NCBI GenBank assembly: GCA_905221605.1
Contig: CAJNDS010002109.1
Location: 470,168-534,167, forward strand
Source: Symbiodinium natans
Lineage: Eukaryota > Sar > Dinophyceae > Suessiales > Symbiodiniaceae
Direction of reading: 5' to 3'
Length of the DNA stretch: 64,000 nt
In this document: positions 52,860 through 63,905 of the stretch, piece after piece
How the letters are laid out: each line of letters begins with the position of its first letter
Position numbering within the stretch: the stretch's first letter is position 1
Notes under the pieces: model-generated
Database searches by the model: none
What the model saw: the letters and a program-made list of their open reading frames with translations, nothing else
Told to the model about the DNA's origin: nothing
Translations under genes and position numbers: made by a program

Positions 52860-54840
52860 ATATAGCATGGATACACATCTTCATCTACATCTACATACAC
52901 TCATGCATCCATACGTACAACAAGCTGTAGATGCAGGGACAGGAAGCAAGACTTGGTTGACAAGTTTGTGCCAGGCCATGCGCCATGTATTCTCGCTTCC
53001 CTGGCGTGACAATGTACTGCCGACAGGAATGTCGAATTGCGTGTCTGGTTGGCCAGGCGGAAAGGAAGCACTCTGCTTTATGCGACCAGATATACGAATG
53101 ACTTGCAATTCAGCTTCATTGTGTTGCAGGAAGTTCATACTGCCGGCCAGCATGCAGCCCACGATCACAGCCACCCTGCGTCGGTTCAGCTAGTTCAGCT
53201 GAGCTCAAGACCCAGACCCTCCCGAACACTTGAGGCAAACCCCAAACCCCAAACCCTAAACCCTAAACCCTAAAACCCTAAACCCTAAAACCCCAAACCC
53301 AAAACCCTAAAACCCTACAGACCGACCCAACCTTTAGTCTGAGTCTGCGTGAAGCTAGGGATGTGGCTAGGGGGGCAAACACGTACCCTCACTCCACCAG
53401 TCTCCTAGAAGCTCAAGGGTCTAGGGTCCAAAGGGTCTAGGGTCTAGGGTCTAGGGTTTAGGGCTTGGGGTTTAGGGTTAGGGTTTAGGGTTTAGGGTTT
53501 AGGGTTTAGGGTATAGGGTATAGGGTTTAGGGTTAGGGTTTAGGGGCACCTTTGTTGGGGAGGGGGGGGGGGGGGCATTGAGGGTGAGAGGGGCATGGCG
53601 AAGCCTAGCAAGCCTCCGGGAGCCGCGCCTTCAAGCCCTGGGAAGGAGGCCTAGACCATCTTCGGCCCTAAATCCCAAACCCTAAACCCCAAACCCCAAA
53701 CCCCAAACCCTACCCTAAACCCTAAACCCTAAACCCTAAACCCAAAACCCAAAACCCTAAACCCTAAACCCTAAACCTAAACCCTAAACTAAACTTAAAA
53801 ACTTGAAACCTATAAACCCTCGAGCGGGCGCTCAGAAGTCGGGGCCGAAGTTCCTTTCTCGCTATGCTGGGTCTACATTGATTCGGGAATGAACTTTTGC
53901 CCCATTAGGGTTTAAGGCCTGTGGCCTGCAGGCCCCCTTTTGTACGTAAACCCGTAAACCCCAAACCCTAAACCTCGGAGTGGGGAACTAACATGTCTAT
54001 GCTAACACTCTATAAGGTCGAGCCGGGACAGAACGACGCTTCGAACTTCGGCGCGGCGGCGTGGGACAAACAGACTATTTGTCGTACTGCCTTGCCATGC
54101 TCCTGCCAAGAACTCATGGACTCTGAAAGTCAAATGGTAGCCTAGGAAGCATGTCATGAGGGTACCCATTTTGGGGGGCTGGCTTCTTTATTATAAGGCA
54201 AGCTTGAACCAAAAACAGGTGCAAACGGGCACCGCTGGGCTATCAAGGTCAGTATCGTGAAGGTGAGCATGGAACGAAACAGCAGGAGACCGGCATAAGC
54301 CCTGGAGGCGCCAGCTCAAGCGCGCAACCAGCTGCCCTCTCGGCAGTGGGCAGTAAGAACAGTAACGCCAACCCACCGAGAATTCCCCCGGCACATTGGC
54401 ATGAAGGGTTTACATTTGTATTGAGACGGGATGTCCTCGACTTCTTAGCTCAAACGAACTTGCTCACGCAATTCGCAAGCTGGCAGTCTAGCAGCGAGGC
54501 AGCCGCATTCGGGTTTAGGGTTGAGGGTTTAGGGCAGCGGGTAGCAACACTTGCAACTTGGGTCTGCGCACCGCTTGGGAAGGTGCATGAGGGGGCTGCC
54601 TCATTCTTCCAACTGCCTGGACCTAGACCAGGTCGGCCTGCATTCCCTTCGTGGCTTTCTGGTAACCCTCTTCTCGTCGAAGACCGAGGGTGATGAAATC
54701 CAACAAAGGTGGTTGCAGTGCAGGCTCGGCACCCCCGAAGCACTCCTGGCGGCGCTCACTCATCCACCTCAAGAGAGCCTCGGTTCTTCGCCACACTGAG
54801 CAGGTAAATGTTCAGCTTCTGTACATGTAATCGGTCTGTG
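52860..54840. repeat. Tandem segmental duplication, copy A
   Basis: Shared with 55380-57150 as a series of collinear blocks: the TACAACAAGCTGTAGATGCAGGGACAGG block, the GACCAACCCAACC(T/T)GTAGTC block, the GCTCAGAAGTCGGG block, and the minus-strand exons. The offset shrinks from about 2.5 to about 2.35 kb because of indels. Confidence 0.85.
54010..54835 (-). pseudogene. Copy A of a duplicated minus-strand gene 3' end, probably decayed
   Basis: It carries the final exon 54010-54122 (acceptor CTTTCAG, SSWQEHGKAVRQIVCLSHAA, stop 54010-54012), exon 54373-54443 (PSQYKCKPFMPMCRGNSRW) and exon about 54545-54603 (CTFPSGAQTQVASVATR). Relative to copy B, the upstream exon (about 54660-54835) has four extra bases that put a stop in frame and a replacement insertion of about 60 bp. 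The insertion ends in CAG, so it could be a new intron rather than damage. Function unknown. Confidence 0.55.
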
Positions 54841-55201
54841 GATTGATCTGGAGGCCTGATATCCTTGGGCACCATTGGCAATGCTCTTTCGTTCTTGCTT
54901 TCTGTCTGTCTACACATGCAGATGAAAGGAAACAGAGATCAACCATGGTTCTCCTATTCACACATAGAGCATTAGAAGATTGCCCACTGCAGAATAGGGG
55001 GTTTCTTATTAATTAACATACAGAAAACATCGTAAAGGGGATAGAGGCCTTCCTAAAACATAGAGAAAACAGAGGCTTACCTGATAAACACCATAGTTTT
55101 TATTATGATAAGGGAACAACATTGACATGTTGGTTAGGATACCTGAGTATATAAAAGATGAGATGCACACGTACATTATAAAGCCGATGCATACATGAAA
55201 A

Positions 55202-55207
<6 letters not shown>

Positions 55208-55238
<31 letters not shown>

Positions 55239-55385
55239 CTCGTACACAAGTGCGTGGAAGCAAGCAGAAGGGTAGTGTAAACAAGGAAAATATAAATCTT
55301 AGGGGGGAGGGCATGACCATATATATATATATATATGTGGATGTATATATTAATATATGTACATATATATATAGCACATACACAG
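55208..55385. repeat. (CA)n/(TA)n microsatellite region
   Basis: Alternating CACACA and TATATA tracts; similar tracts precede copy A at 52545-52870. Confidence 0.9.
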
Positions 55386-57150
55386 TTATCTACATCTACA
55401 TACATTCATGCACTCATACGTACAACAAGCTGTCGATGTAGGGACAGGAAGCAAGACTGGATTGACATGTGTGTGTGTGCCAGTCCATGAGCCAGGGAGG
55501 CTCACTTCCCTGGCGCGACAGTGTACTGCCGCACTGCCGACAGGAATGTAGAATTGAGTGTCGCGGCTGGCCAGGCGGAAAGGTAGTTCAACTTGCTTTG
55601 CACCACTAATCCGCTTTCTACGACGGGTTTGTACGCACAACTTGCAATTCAGCTTCATTTTGTTGCAGGAAGTTCATACAGCCGGCCAGCATGCAGCCAA
55701 CGATCTCTGCCACGCTGCGTCGGATCAGACCCAAACTCTCTCTCAATACTCCAGCCGAAACTCGTTTTAGGGTTTAGGGTTTAGGGTTTAAGGACCAACC
55801 CAACCTGTAGTCGGAGCCTGTGTAGAACTAGGGCCGTGGCTAGGGACCAAACACGTGCCTTCACTCCCCAAGTATCCAAGGTTACGGGTTCCCGAGCTAA
55901 GGAACATACCTTGAATGATCTAGGGATCCTGAATATGATATAAGGTCGGCTAAGGGGTATAGAGGGCTCTTTGGGTATTTAGGGGCATGGGTGCAGCCTA
56001 AAGCCTTCCGACTGGTGCTTTCAAGGCTATTGGGAGGGAGGCCGAGACCATATGAACCCCAAACCTTGAACCCCAAACCCTAAACCCTAAACCCCAAACC
56101 CCAAACCCTAAACTCCAACCCTGAAGCCTAAACAAAACCTATAAAGTCGAAACCTCTATACCCGAAAGTGCACGCTCAGAAGTCGGGATCGAAGTTCTTT
56201 GGCTATGCTGGGATCTACATGGATTCGGAAAATGAGTTTCGCCCAGCTAGTGTTTAGGGTTAGCAGACTTTTAGACGTAAACCCTTAACCCTAAGCCTCG
56301 GAGTGGGGAACTAACATGTCTATGCCAAAGCTCTATAAGGTCGACCCGGGACAGAACGACGCTTCGAACTTCGGCGCGGCAGCGTCCGACAAACAGACGA
56401 TTTGTCGTACTGCCTTGCCATGCTCCTGCCAAGAACTCATGGACTCTGAAAGTGAAATGATAGCCTAGGAAGCATGTCATAATAAGGGTACCCATTTTGG
56501 GGGGTTGGCTTCTTGATAAGGACCTTGACCATGAACCAACCCAAAAAAAGGCCACTGGGGCTACCAAGGTCAGTATCGTGAAGGTGAGCACGGAAAGAAA
56601 CAGCAGGAGACCGGCATAAGCCCAGAGGGCTGCAACTCTTTAAAACTGGCCCGTTACAGAGGAGGCGCCACCAGCTCAAGCGCGCAACCAGCTGCCCTCT
56701 CGGCAGCAAGAACAATTAACGTTTGGTTAAATGGATTTGCCAACCCACCGAGAATTCCCCCGGCACATTGGCATGAAGGGTTTACATTTGTATTGAGACG
56801 GGATGTCCTCGAATTCTTAGCTCAAACGAACTTGCTCACGCAATTCGCAAGCTGGCAGTCTAGCAGCGAGGCAGCCGCATTCGGGTTTAGGGTTGAGGGT
56901 TTAGGGCAGCGGGTAGCAACACTTGCAACTTGGGTTTTCGCACCGATTGGGAAGGTGCATGAGGGGGCTGCCTCATTCTTCCAACTGCCCGGACCTAGAC
57001 CAGGTCGGGCTGCATTCCCTTCGTGGCTTTCTGCTCAAGCTCGGCGCCCCCGAAGCACTCCTGGCGGCGCTCATCCACCTCCACCACGAGAGAGCCTGGG
57101 TTCTTCGCCACACTGAGCAGGTAAATGCTCAGCTTGTGCACATGTAGTCG
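55380..57150. repeat. Tandem segmental duplication, copy B
   Basis: Partner of 52860-54840. A short TTTAGGGTTGAGGGTTTAGG array inside an intron of the duplicated gene is identical in both copies, so that array predates the duplication. Confidence 0.85.
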
Positions 57151-57420
57151 GTCTGTGGAGCGATCTGGAGGACTGATGTCCTTGGGCGGCATTGGTAATC
57201 CTTTGGCATAGCGAACGGTACAGCCGGCCCGTTGAGGCTCTTCGCAGATGTCATGGCTCTGTTTGCACCCCATCAGACGTCTACTCAGTTCAAATAAGGG
57301 GTTTTCCAGGGCTCGTGCACTCTTGCCTGGAGCCTCGGCGCGACAAGGGGTGCTCTGCTGTGCAACACAATGCAAAGGCGCATCGGCTCAGACAGTGTCT
57401 GGCATGCAGACATGTGATTT
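56333..57420 (-). CDS. Copy B of the duplicated minus-strand gene 3' end
   Basis: Exons (descending): about 57310-57410 (SEPMRLCIVLHSRAPLVAPR), about 56998-57250 (LPMPPKDISPPDRSTDRLHV, KLSIYLLSVAKNPGSL and VDERRQECFGGAELEQKATK), about 56917-56975 (CTFPIGAKTQVASVATR), 56745-56815 (FEDIPSQYKCKPFMPMCRGN) and 56333-56445 (last exon, stop 56333-56335). The last exon differs from copy A by one visible residue (His to Asp). No domain recognised. Possibly the end of a gene that starts beyond 57.4 kb. Confidence 0.55.
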
Positions 57421-57543
57421 CGTTAAAGGTCTCTTTCGGGGTTACCCTAAGGCCCAATGCCTCGCTTCCGTCTCATACATGGATAATCTGCTTACAGGAT
57501 CCCCACATACTCGGTTCGAGATCGGACAACATGTTGCAGGTAC

Positions 57544-57767
57544 GTATAGTCATACTGGAGTAGATGGCATTTGCCGATTTTCAACTAAAATAAAGGTGGG
57601 TTCCCAAAGCGATAGATAGAATATGGGTCAGGGGCTTGTTCAACCCTTCTCTCCACCTCCTTTTCCCTCTATGCAAGCATGTTCTATCTATTGGCTTCGG
57701 AAAATCGCAAAAAATCAGAATACAAAAACCCAATGTTTGGACGCCATTTACTCCAGGATGACTATAC
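57544..57767. mobile_element. 224-bp TIR element, family H
   Basis: GTATAGTCATACTGGAGTAG (57544-57563, continuing ATGGC) and the inverted GCCATTTACTCCAGGATGAC TATAC ending at 57767 match over 25 bases with about two mismatches. Internal inverted sequence continues (AAAATAAAGGTGGGTTCCC). No coding capacity; only one copy seen here. Confidence 0.75.
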
Positions 57768-58706
57768 CCCAAAACATGCGCTCCGACATTTGCCCTAGAC
57801 TCAAACCTTTAAACCAGCTGCCAATAGCAAGGAATTCAACCAGACACCCCAAAGCCTAAACCCCGAATCTCTTACTGAAGCCTGAAGCCTTAGACCCCCG
57901 AAGCCTAAAACCTGCACACTGCAACCTTGGGGTGGAGGGTTTGGGCTACAGTGCCAGCGCTGTTTAAGAATACGAAACGAGCACCCTCAGCCTGAAGACC
58001 TGTAGCATGTAAACGCGAAGAGTCATACGAATACAAAACTTAGAAATCGAGGTTACCTTTGGCCATTCTATACTCTTCTATTCTTATGCTATACCATACT
58101 TTACTACACCATACTACCTTACATCAGGGACCCAACAAAGGCGCACAACAGCACACTACCCCCTAAACCCTTAACCGTAACCCCAAACCCGGCTCATCAC
58201 GGCGGAGAGGGTCATAATGCAGGAGGGGCCTTAAGAATTAGAATAGGACATTTTTTGGGGGGGTTACTATAGTACAGTTAGAAAGGGAGCATAAGGGAAT
58301 ACGATTGGCAATTCTTCCTACCCCTAGATTAATCCTTTAGGGTCAATGTTTTTCGGTTGATAATGCCATACTTTAATGTAGTTGCAATTATGCCAAAATA
58401 TATTAAAATATTCAGACTTTGCTACTTAAAAAGTAGAGTAAACATTGATACATGAAACCCTAAGCCTCTTTTCCTGGTCGTTGAGCCTGGAAGCTCAAAG
58501 CACGTGTGGCGGCTGCAGGGCCGCCACGTTGGGCTGAGGATTTGGGCCCAGAGGGGTTTAGGGTTTAGGGTTTAGGGTTTAGGGTTTAGGAGGGTCTAGG
58601 GTTTAGGGTCTAGGGTTTAGGGTTTAGGAGAGTTGAGGGTTTAGGAGGGTTTAGGAGGGTTCAGGGTTTAGGGTTAAAATTTTACGGTCTAGGGTCTGGG
58701 GTCTTA

Positions 58707-61700
58707 CTTGGTCCAGTCTTGTCAGGGGTGGCAAGGTGAAGCTTTTTGGGATAATGTAGGAGTTCCAAATTCTTTATCCCCGCACGGAAAGCCTAAACCC
58801 CAACCCCCTGGCTTGGGCTTGGGCTTCAGGTGCCAGGTTCGCCCAAGATAGGGGTTTGGGGCTTGGGGTTTAGGATTAGGGTTAGGGTTAGGGTTCAGGG
58901 ACCCTGGTAAGCTCGCCATCTCAGGCGCCTCACACCGTGAAGCCTCTGAGGGCGTGGCGATGGATTTAGGTTTAGGGTTGAGGGTTTAGGGGTTAGGAGG
59001 ACTTTTGTTAAGGTTTCGGGCTCGGGGTTGTTTTGTATGTAGAACATTTTTCCGGACGTCACGGGCCGGTGACAGATGGCAGGTGCGGGAAACATCGCGA
59101 CGATCCTCAAAAACTGCTGGTGAGCTACTCTGGGGGTAGGAATAGGTTACTAATAGCATTCCCCTATGGTCCCTTTACAATTATACAAGAATAGCCCCCC
59201 AAAACCCTATTCTAATGATCAACTACTCGTAACCTTTAGGATTTGGGGCTTAGGAAGAAAGCACACACTGCAAGCCGGGCTGGGAGTCCCCGGACTTTCG
59301 CTAGACCTTTTGATTCAACTAGAGCCTCCCAAACTGATAGGCGCTAGAAACAGCCCTGAACTCGAGTTGACCTCTGTCTTTGGGCCCTCATGCTTAAGGC
59401 TCTAACCCTCCAGTTGCTCGGATGTTGGGCTCTTAAGGACCCTGTGCGGCAGGTTTCCTTTATCTTCAGGGTACCCCAAAATCCCTAAACCCTAAACCCG
59501 AAACCCTAACGCCAAAATGAAAAAATGCACAGTAAGTCCCTAGAGTAACTCTATCCATCCTTTCCCGAACCCAATTCCTTGTGTCCTTAAGGAATGTAGC
59601 AACCCTAAACCCTAAACCCTAAACCCTAAACCCTAAACCCTAAACCCTAAACCCTAAACCCTAAACCCTAAACCTATGAGGTCCCTTGGAAGCGCAGGGC
59701 ACGTCTCCCCAAGCCGGAAGCTTTACACGAAACCCAAAACCGGTCTCCCCAGCATGGCCTTCAGCCTGCAGGTGGTGTGATTCCACCCTCCAGGGCTTAG
59801 GGTTCAGGGGTTTAGGGGTTTAGGGTTAGGGTTTAGGGTTTAGGGTTTTTATGTTCAGGGTTTAAGTCTTTTGGAAACTAGCCCAACCTAGCACTGGATC
59901 CCCTAAAGACGGCCGCTTGCATCATGTCCAGTTTTGCCCGAAACCCGACATCGAGGGAGCCGACCTGTTCACGCAGGAGCACATCAAACTCGAATATGCA
60001 TTTTCTACCCTTTGCTCAAGAACCTCAAAAGAGAAAAATATAATAATCCTTATATTACCCTTTATCAGGAAGAACAAGTTTTTTATTTTCTGGGGGGGGT
60101 GTTCTTAAGCAAATAGTAGTTTTTTTTTGTGCAGCAGCCGATACTTAAGTTTGTATCGAGGGTTTTGTTAAAGCGGCATAACACGGGAAAGCATTGAAGT
60201 CGACATGTAAGTACTGTTTTGTATATATGTATGTAGAGAGAGTGGGTTTTAATCAGAAAAACATGGGCAACTATAGGCAACTCTAGGACACGTGGGGAAC
60301 CATTTAGCGTACTTGGAGGTTCATGGTACTTATTATTAACCAACTATAACTGTACTTACAACCCACCTATTAGCCCCTGAAGCGCCCTAGTATGGTTACA
60401 AGTACAGTGATAAGTACAGTTACCCTAAATAAGTCCTAAACCCTAAACCCCTTATAAGTGCAGTTATGATTGGTTCATAATGACCATGAGCCCCCGAGTG
60501 AGCTCCTGTAAGCTCCTTTGGGGAAATGCCTGAAGCGCCTAAGCCGCGCCGTGAACCTCAAAATGAGGGCTTAGGATTTAGGGTTCAGGGTTTGGGGTTT
60601 AGGGTTTGGGGTTTAGGGTTTAGGGTTTGCGGTTAAGGGTTGAGGGTATGGGGTTGAGGGTTTGGGGGCTTGGGAGTTTTCGAGGTTGCGGTTTGGGGCT
60701 TAGGGTTTGGGGGTTCGGGTTGGCTTTAGGGTTTGGAGTTTAGGGTTGGTTTAGGGTTTGGGGTTTAGGGTTTGAGGTTTTACGATTTTGCTTTTAGGGA
60801 TTGGGCTTACATGTTCATTCGGCTTCAGGGTTAGGGCTTCAGCCGCAAACCTTCATTCAGGTGCAATGTTTGGGGCCGTTTTGGCATTTCGCCTCGAACC
60901 TGAGTTGAGGATTAGTTGGTTTACCCTTTTCCGAGTTGGGGATTAGTTGGTTTACCCTTTTCCGGCTGCATTGAGGCAATCACATACTCATATTCGTCAT
61001 ACAGTCAAATAATCATACTCTAGTACGGCTATGTAGCAATCTAGAAACATATTATATTCATACGGTCTGATATCATAACATGCCTCAGCCTGGGTTCAGC
61101 CCTGCCTCCTGTCTGTCGGGCCGATCAGCGTCACGTGCATGTCCGCCAGGGTGACTGTCAGGGGCGCGACTTGCTCACAAACAAACAGATTTGGGGGTTG
61201 AGATTCTTGGGTTTAGGTTCTAGGGTCTAGCGTTTAGGGTTTAGGGTTTACCACCAAGCCTGCACCCAAATGGCTTAAACCCCGCGACAGTGTCCGGCAC
61301 CATGATCGGAGCTCTCATCCTGAACATGAATGCCACCAGCACCACAATCAGAGATGTCCCCGCGCTCTTCAATATCTTGCGTGGTGACTAAATCCTTTTC
61401 GTGAGATTTCGGAGTGATAGGTTGAGGGCAGGTGTAGGTACCTGCAAGATGGCCTCCCCACTTGTGGGCTTTGGGACACGCCTCCCTAAACCCTAAACCC
61501 TAAACCCTAAACCCTAAAGCCTAGCTTCCATGGGTCGCAGCTCGCCTTTCTTCAGCCTGCCTTCCTCAAGGTTCGATGCAAAAGGCTCTGGCTAGGCAAT
61601 AAGGGGGGGGGGGGGGGTCGGAAGAATGGATTTAGGGTTTAGGTTTTAGGGTTTAGGGTGTATGGTGTAGGGTGTAGGGTTTAGGGTTCAGGCTTTAGGG

Positions 61701-62801
61701 TGCAGGGTAGGGGCCGCGATATTTACTAATAGTATTCACTTAGGGTCCCTCTATAATTATCTTATGACAACCCCCAAAACCCTGTCTCAATCTGAATCCG
61801 AGATTCAGGTTCAGAATAGTATTCTCTTAGGGTCCCTTCAAAACCATACGATAATCACCCCCCAAAACCCTGTTGAAATTCAGGCCCCTATGTTATGTGG
61901 CGCGCTTGGAATGCTTGCCGAAATGGGAAAGGTCCCGATGATGATCGCAATCTTGAGCACGGGAACCTTTGTTTTAGGGCCAGCTGACAGAACACCCCAA
62001 ATGAAAAAAACTCCAAACCCTAAAACCTCAACCCCAGATTCTGAGATTCTGTGCCCGCTGACTCGAAAGTCCTTCTCCGATGATCAAATTTGCATCGCCC
62101 CTACAGCCTCATCCCTAAACCCTTTGACCAATGGAGGCATCTTATTTTAAAGTAGGGTTTAGGGTTTAGGGTTCAGCTTTAGGGTTTAGGGTTTATAGAC
62201 TGTGACGCACCTGGCCTACTGCCATCCTCTGCAGCCCGCACTGTCGGCACCTGACTGCGTGGCAGCAGAAGTGGGGGGGCAACAGCTCCTCAGAGGTGCT
62301 CCGTTCAGCCTCTGGGAGGGGGTGTAGGTTCGTGGTTAGGGTTTGGTGTTTAGGGTTTAGGGTTTAGGTTCGTAGGGCCATGGGTATATTTCAGTTTAAG
62401 GTTCAGGACTTAGGGTTCTCCCCCGGACCCTAGCCCGAGCTGCAAGATGATTTACTTGAGAAGTGAGAAGCTCCCCTTTAGTAAACGGGAACTGCATTGC
62501 TCACGGGCCTTTGGGGTTTGGAGTTTGGGGGTGTAGGGTTCGAAGCTTGGGGCTTTGACTCAAGGGAGCAGAATTGGGGGTGCTTTAGGAGTATGCTGCG
62601 GTGCTTGCGGTTTAAGGTGGTGTCTTGGAGCGATTGCGGTATCGCTGTTGTGCAAGATTGTGTGCGCGTGCGCGTGCGCGCGCGCGGGTGTATTGTGTGT
62701 ATTTGTGTGTATTTGTGTGTATTTGTGTGTATTTGTGTGTATGTGTGTGTGTGTGTGTGTATGTGTGTATGTGTGTATGTGTGTATGTGTGTATGTGTGT
62801 A

Positions 62802-62833
<32 letters not shown>

Positions 62834-63079
62834 GGTGGGTGGGTGGGTGTGTGTGGGTGCGTGTGGGTGCGTGTGGGTGCGTGTGGGTGCGTGTGCGTGC
62901 GTGTGGGTGCGTGTGGGTGCGTGTGGGTGCGTGTGGGTGCGTGTGGGTGCGTGTGCGTGCGTGTGCGTGCGTGTGCGTGCGTGTGCGTGCGTGTGCGTGC
63001 GTGTGCGTGCGTGTGGGTGCGTGTGGGTGCGTGTGCGTGCGTGTGGGTGCGTGTGCGTGCGGCGTGGGCGTGTGCGTGG

Positions 63080-63111
<32 letters not shown>

Positions 63112-63905
63112 TTGGAGGGGGGGGGAGGGGGGGAGGGGGGGGGGGGGGTCTTTTGAAGATCCACCACGCCCTTTTAAGCACCAGGAAGAAAATAGCGCCA
63201 GCGCGCGCCTCGTCACTCTTCAGCACAGCCCCAGGTCCTCCGCGACAGAGGACTGGCGGGCTGAAGGGTTCAGGCTTAGGACTTGTAGGGTTTATAGGGT
63301 TTTAGGGTATATAGGGTTTATGGGGTTATGGGGTTTACAGGGATTATGGGGCTTCATAGGATTTACAGGGTTTAGAGGCTTTAGGGTTAAGGGGGCTGAA
63401 GGCTTTAAATTCTCTTGTTTTGCTAAGGGTTTAGGGTTTAGGTTTAGGGTTCAGGGTTTAGCGTTTAGGGGTTCATTGCAGGACGGTTTAGACCTTGCTC
63501 TGTTGAACCACTGGCCGGTAGTAACCGTGCACCCTAAACAGCTCCAAAAACTAGAGCCTGAACTCAAATGTCCCTATGGGCAACCCAAATTCAACCCGAA
63601 AGGCAAGTAAAGTAATCCTCAAGAATATAGTAGCAGAGCTCTCAACCGTACAAACGCCTCAACCCCTAAAACCCCCCAAAGCATGCCATGATTCTGGGTA
63701 GATTCAGTGTCTGGTTTCGTGTTCCCCCTTACACTAACAGTCCTTCATAAGGGGTACTTTCATCCCTATTAAGGACTGCTAGTATAAGGGGGAACATCCC
63801 AATGTAGGTGTTTTGGGGTTTGCAGAGTTGAGCTGTTTGCCTCCTGGGTCGTCGCTGACAAGTCGGACGGGGCCGCCCACTGCTGTCAGAGCCTCAAACT
63901 CCGGA
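58707..63905 (-). CDS. Minus-strand exon tract, unidentified gene(s)
   Basis: Candidate minus exons (descending): 63813-63905, 62213-62303, 61522-61591, about 61450-61490, 61276-61388, 61096-61173 (ends in TGA), about 59898-60001, 59268-59343, 59022-59116, 58907-58967, 58707-58787. The stop at 61096-61098 suggests a gene boundary near 61.1 kb, giving one gene above and one below. Both retain telomere-like introns. No family recognised. Confidence 0.5.
59022..59116 (-). CDS. Exon QFLRIVAMFPAPAICHRPVT
   Basis: Acceptor GCTCACCAG. Continues SGKMFYIQNNPEPE into a telomere-like array. Good coding appearance. Confidence 0.65.
59268..59343 (-). CDS. Exon RLSVWEALVESKGLAKVRGL
   Basis: Acceptor GTTTCTAG, end CTTGCAG. 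The plus strand of the same block is also open for more than 40 codons. Confidence 0.5.
59604..59675. repeat. CCCTAAA array
   Basis: Ten perfect CCCTAAA units. Confidence 0.95.
60310..60500. mobile_element. MITE family A, copy 8, with internal CCCTAAA units
   Basis: TACTTGGAGGTTCATGGTACTT ... GACCATGAGCCCCCGAGTG. TAAGTCCTAAACCCTAAACCCC interrupts the right arm at about 60430-60450. Confidence 0.8.
61276..61388 (-). CDS. Exon with hydrophobic segment
   Basis: It encodes GTSLIVVLVAFMFRMRAPIM then VPDTVAGF on the minus strand; a possible transmembrane helix. The plus strand is open too (GTMIGALILNMNATSTTIRD, then stop), so the assignment is uncertain. Confidence 0.4.
62213..62303 (-). CDS. Cys/His-rich exon
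   Basis: It encodes STSEELLPPHFCCHAVRCRQ and CGLQRMAVGQ, ending at CAG/GTGCGT. Pattern H-F-C-C-H...C..C could bind zinc. Confidence 0.55.
62648..63112. repeat. GT-rich micro/minisatellite, 10-bp unit GTGTGGGTGC / GTGTGCGTGC
   Basis: Starts as GTGTGTATTT units, passes through (GTAT GTGT)n and (GTGG)n, then about 20 tandem 10-bp units that alternate GGGTGC and GCGTGC. Because 10 is not a multiple of 3, it generates open frames on both strands in several phases. Confidence 0.95.
63718..63802. mobile_element. MITE family B, copy 6
   Basis: GTTCCCCCTTACACTAACAGTCC ... GGACTGCTAGTATAAGGGGGAACATCCC arms. Confidence 0.88.
63813..63905 (-). CDS. Exon EFEALTAVGGPVRLVSDDPG
   Basis: Minus strand, continuing GKQLNSANP. 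Adjacent to a MITE B copy on the low-coordinate side. Confidence 0.55.

Noticed and set aside
54346-54693. 115-codon plus-strand ORF conserved in both duplicated copies
   Set aside because: Conservation follows from the recent duplication; the minus strand carries splice-compatible exons in the same place and the plus frame runs through a TTTAGGG array.
62478-63610. ORFs of 200-350 codons on both strands (HTHTHA, VCVRVRAC repeats)
   Set aside because: Produced by the 10-bp GT-rich minisatellite; no splice or codon evidence for a real protein.
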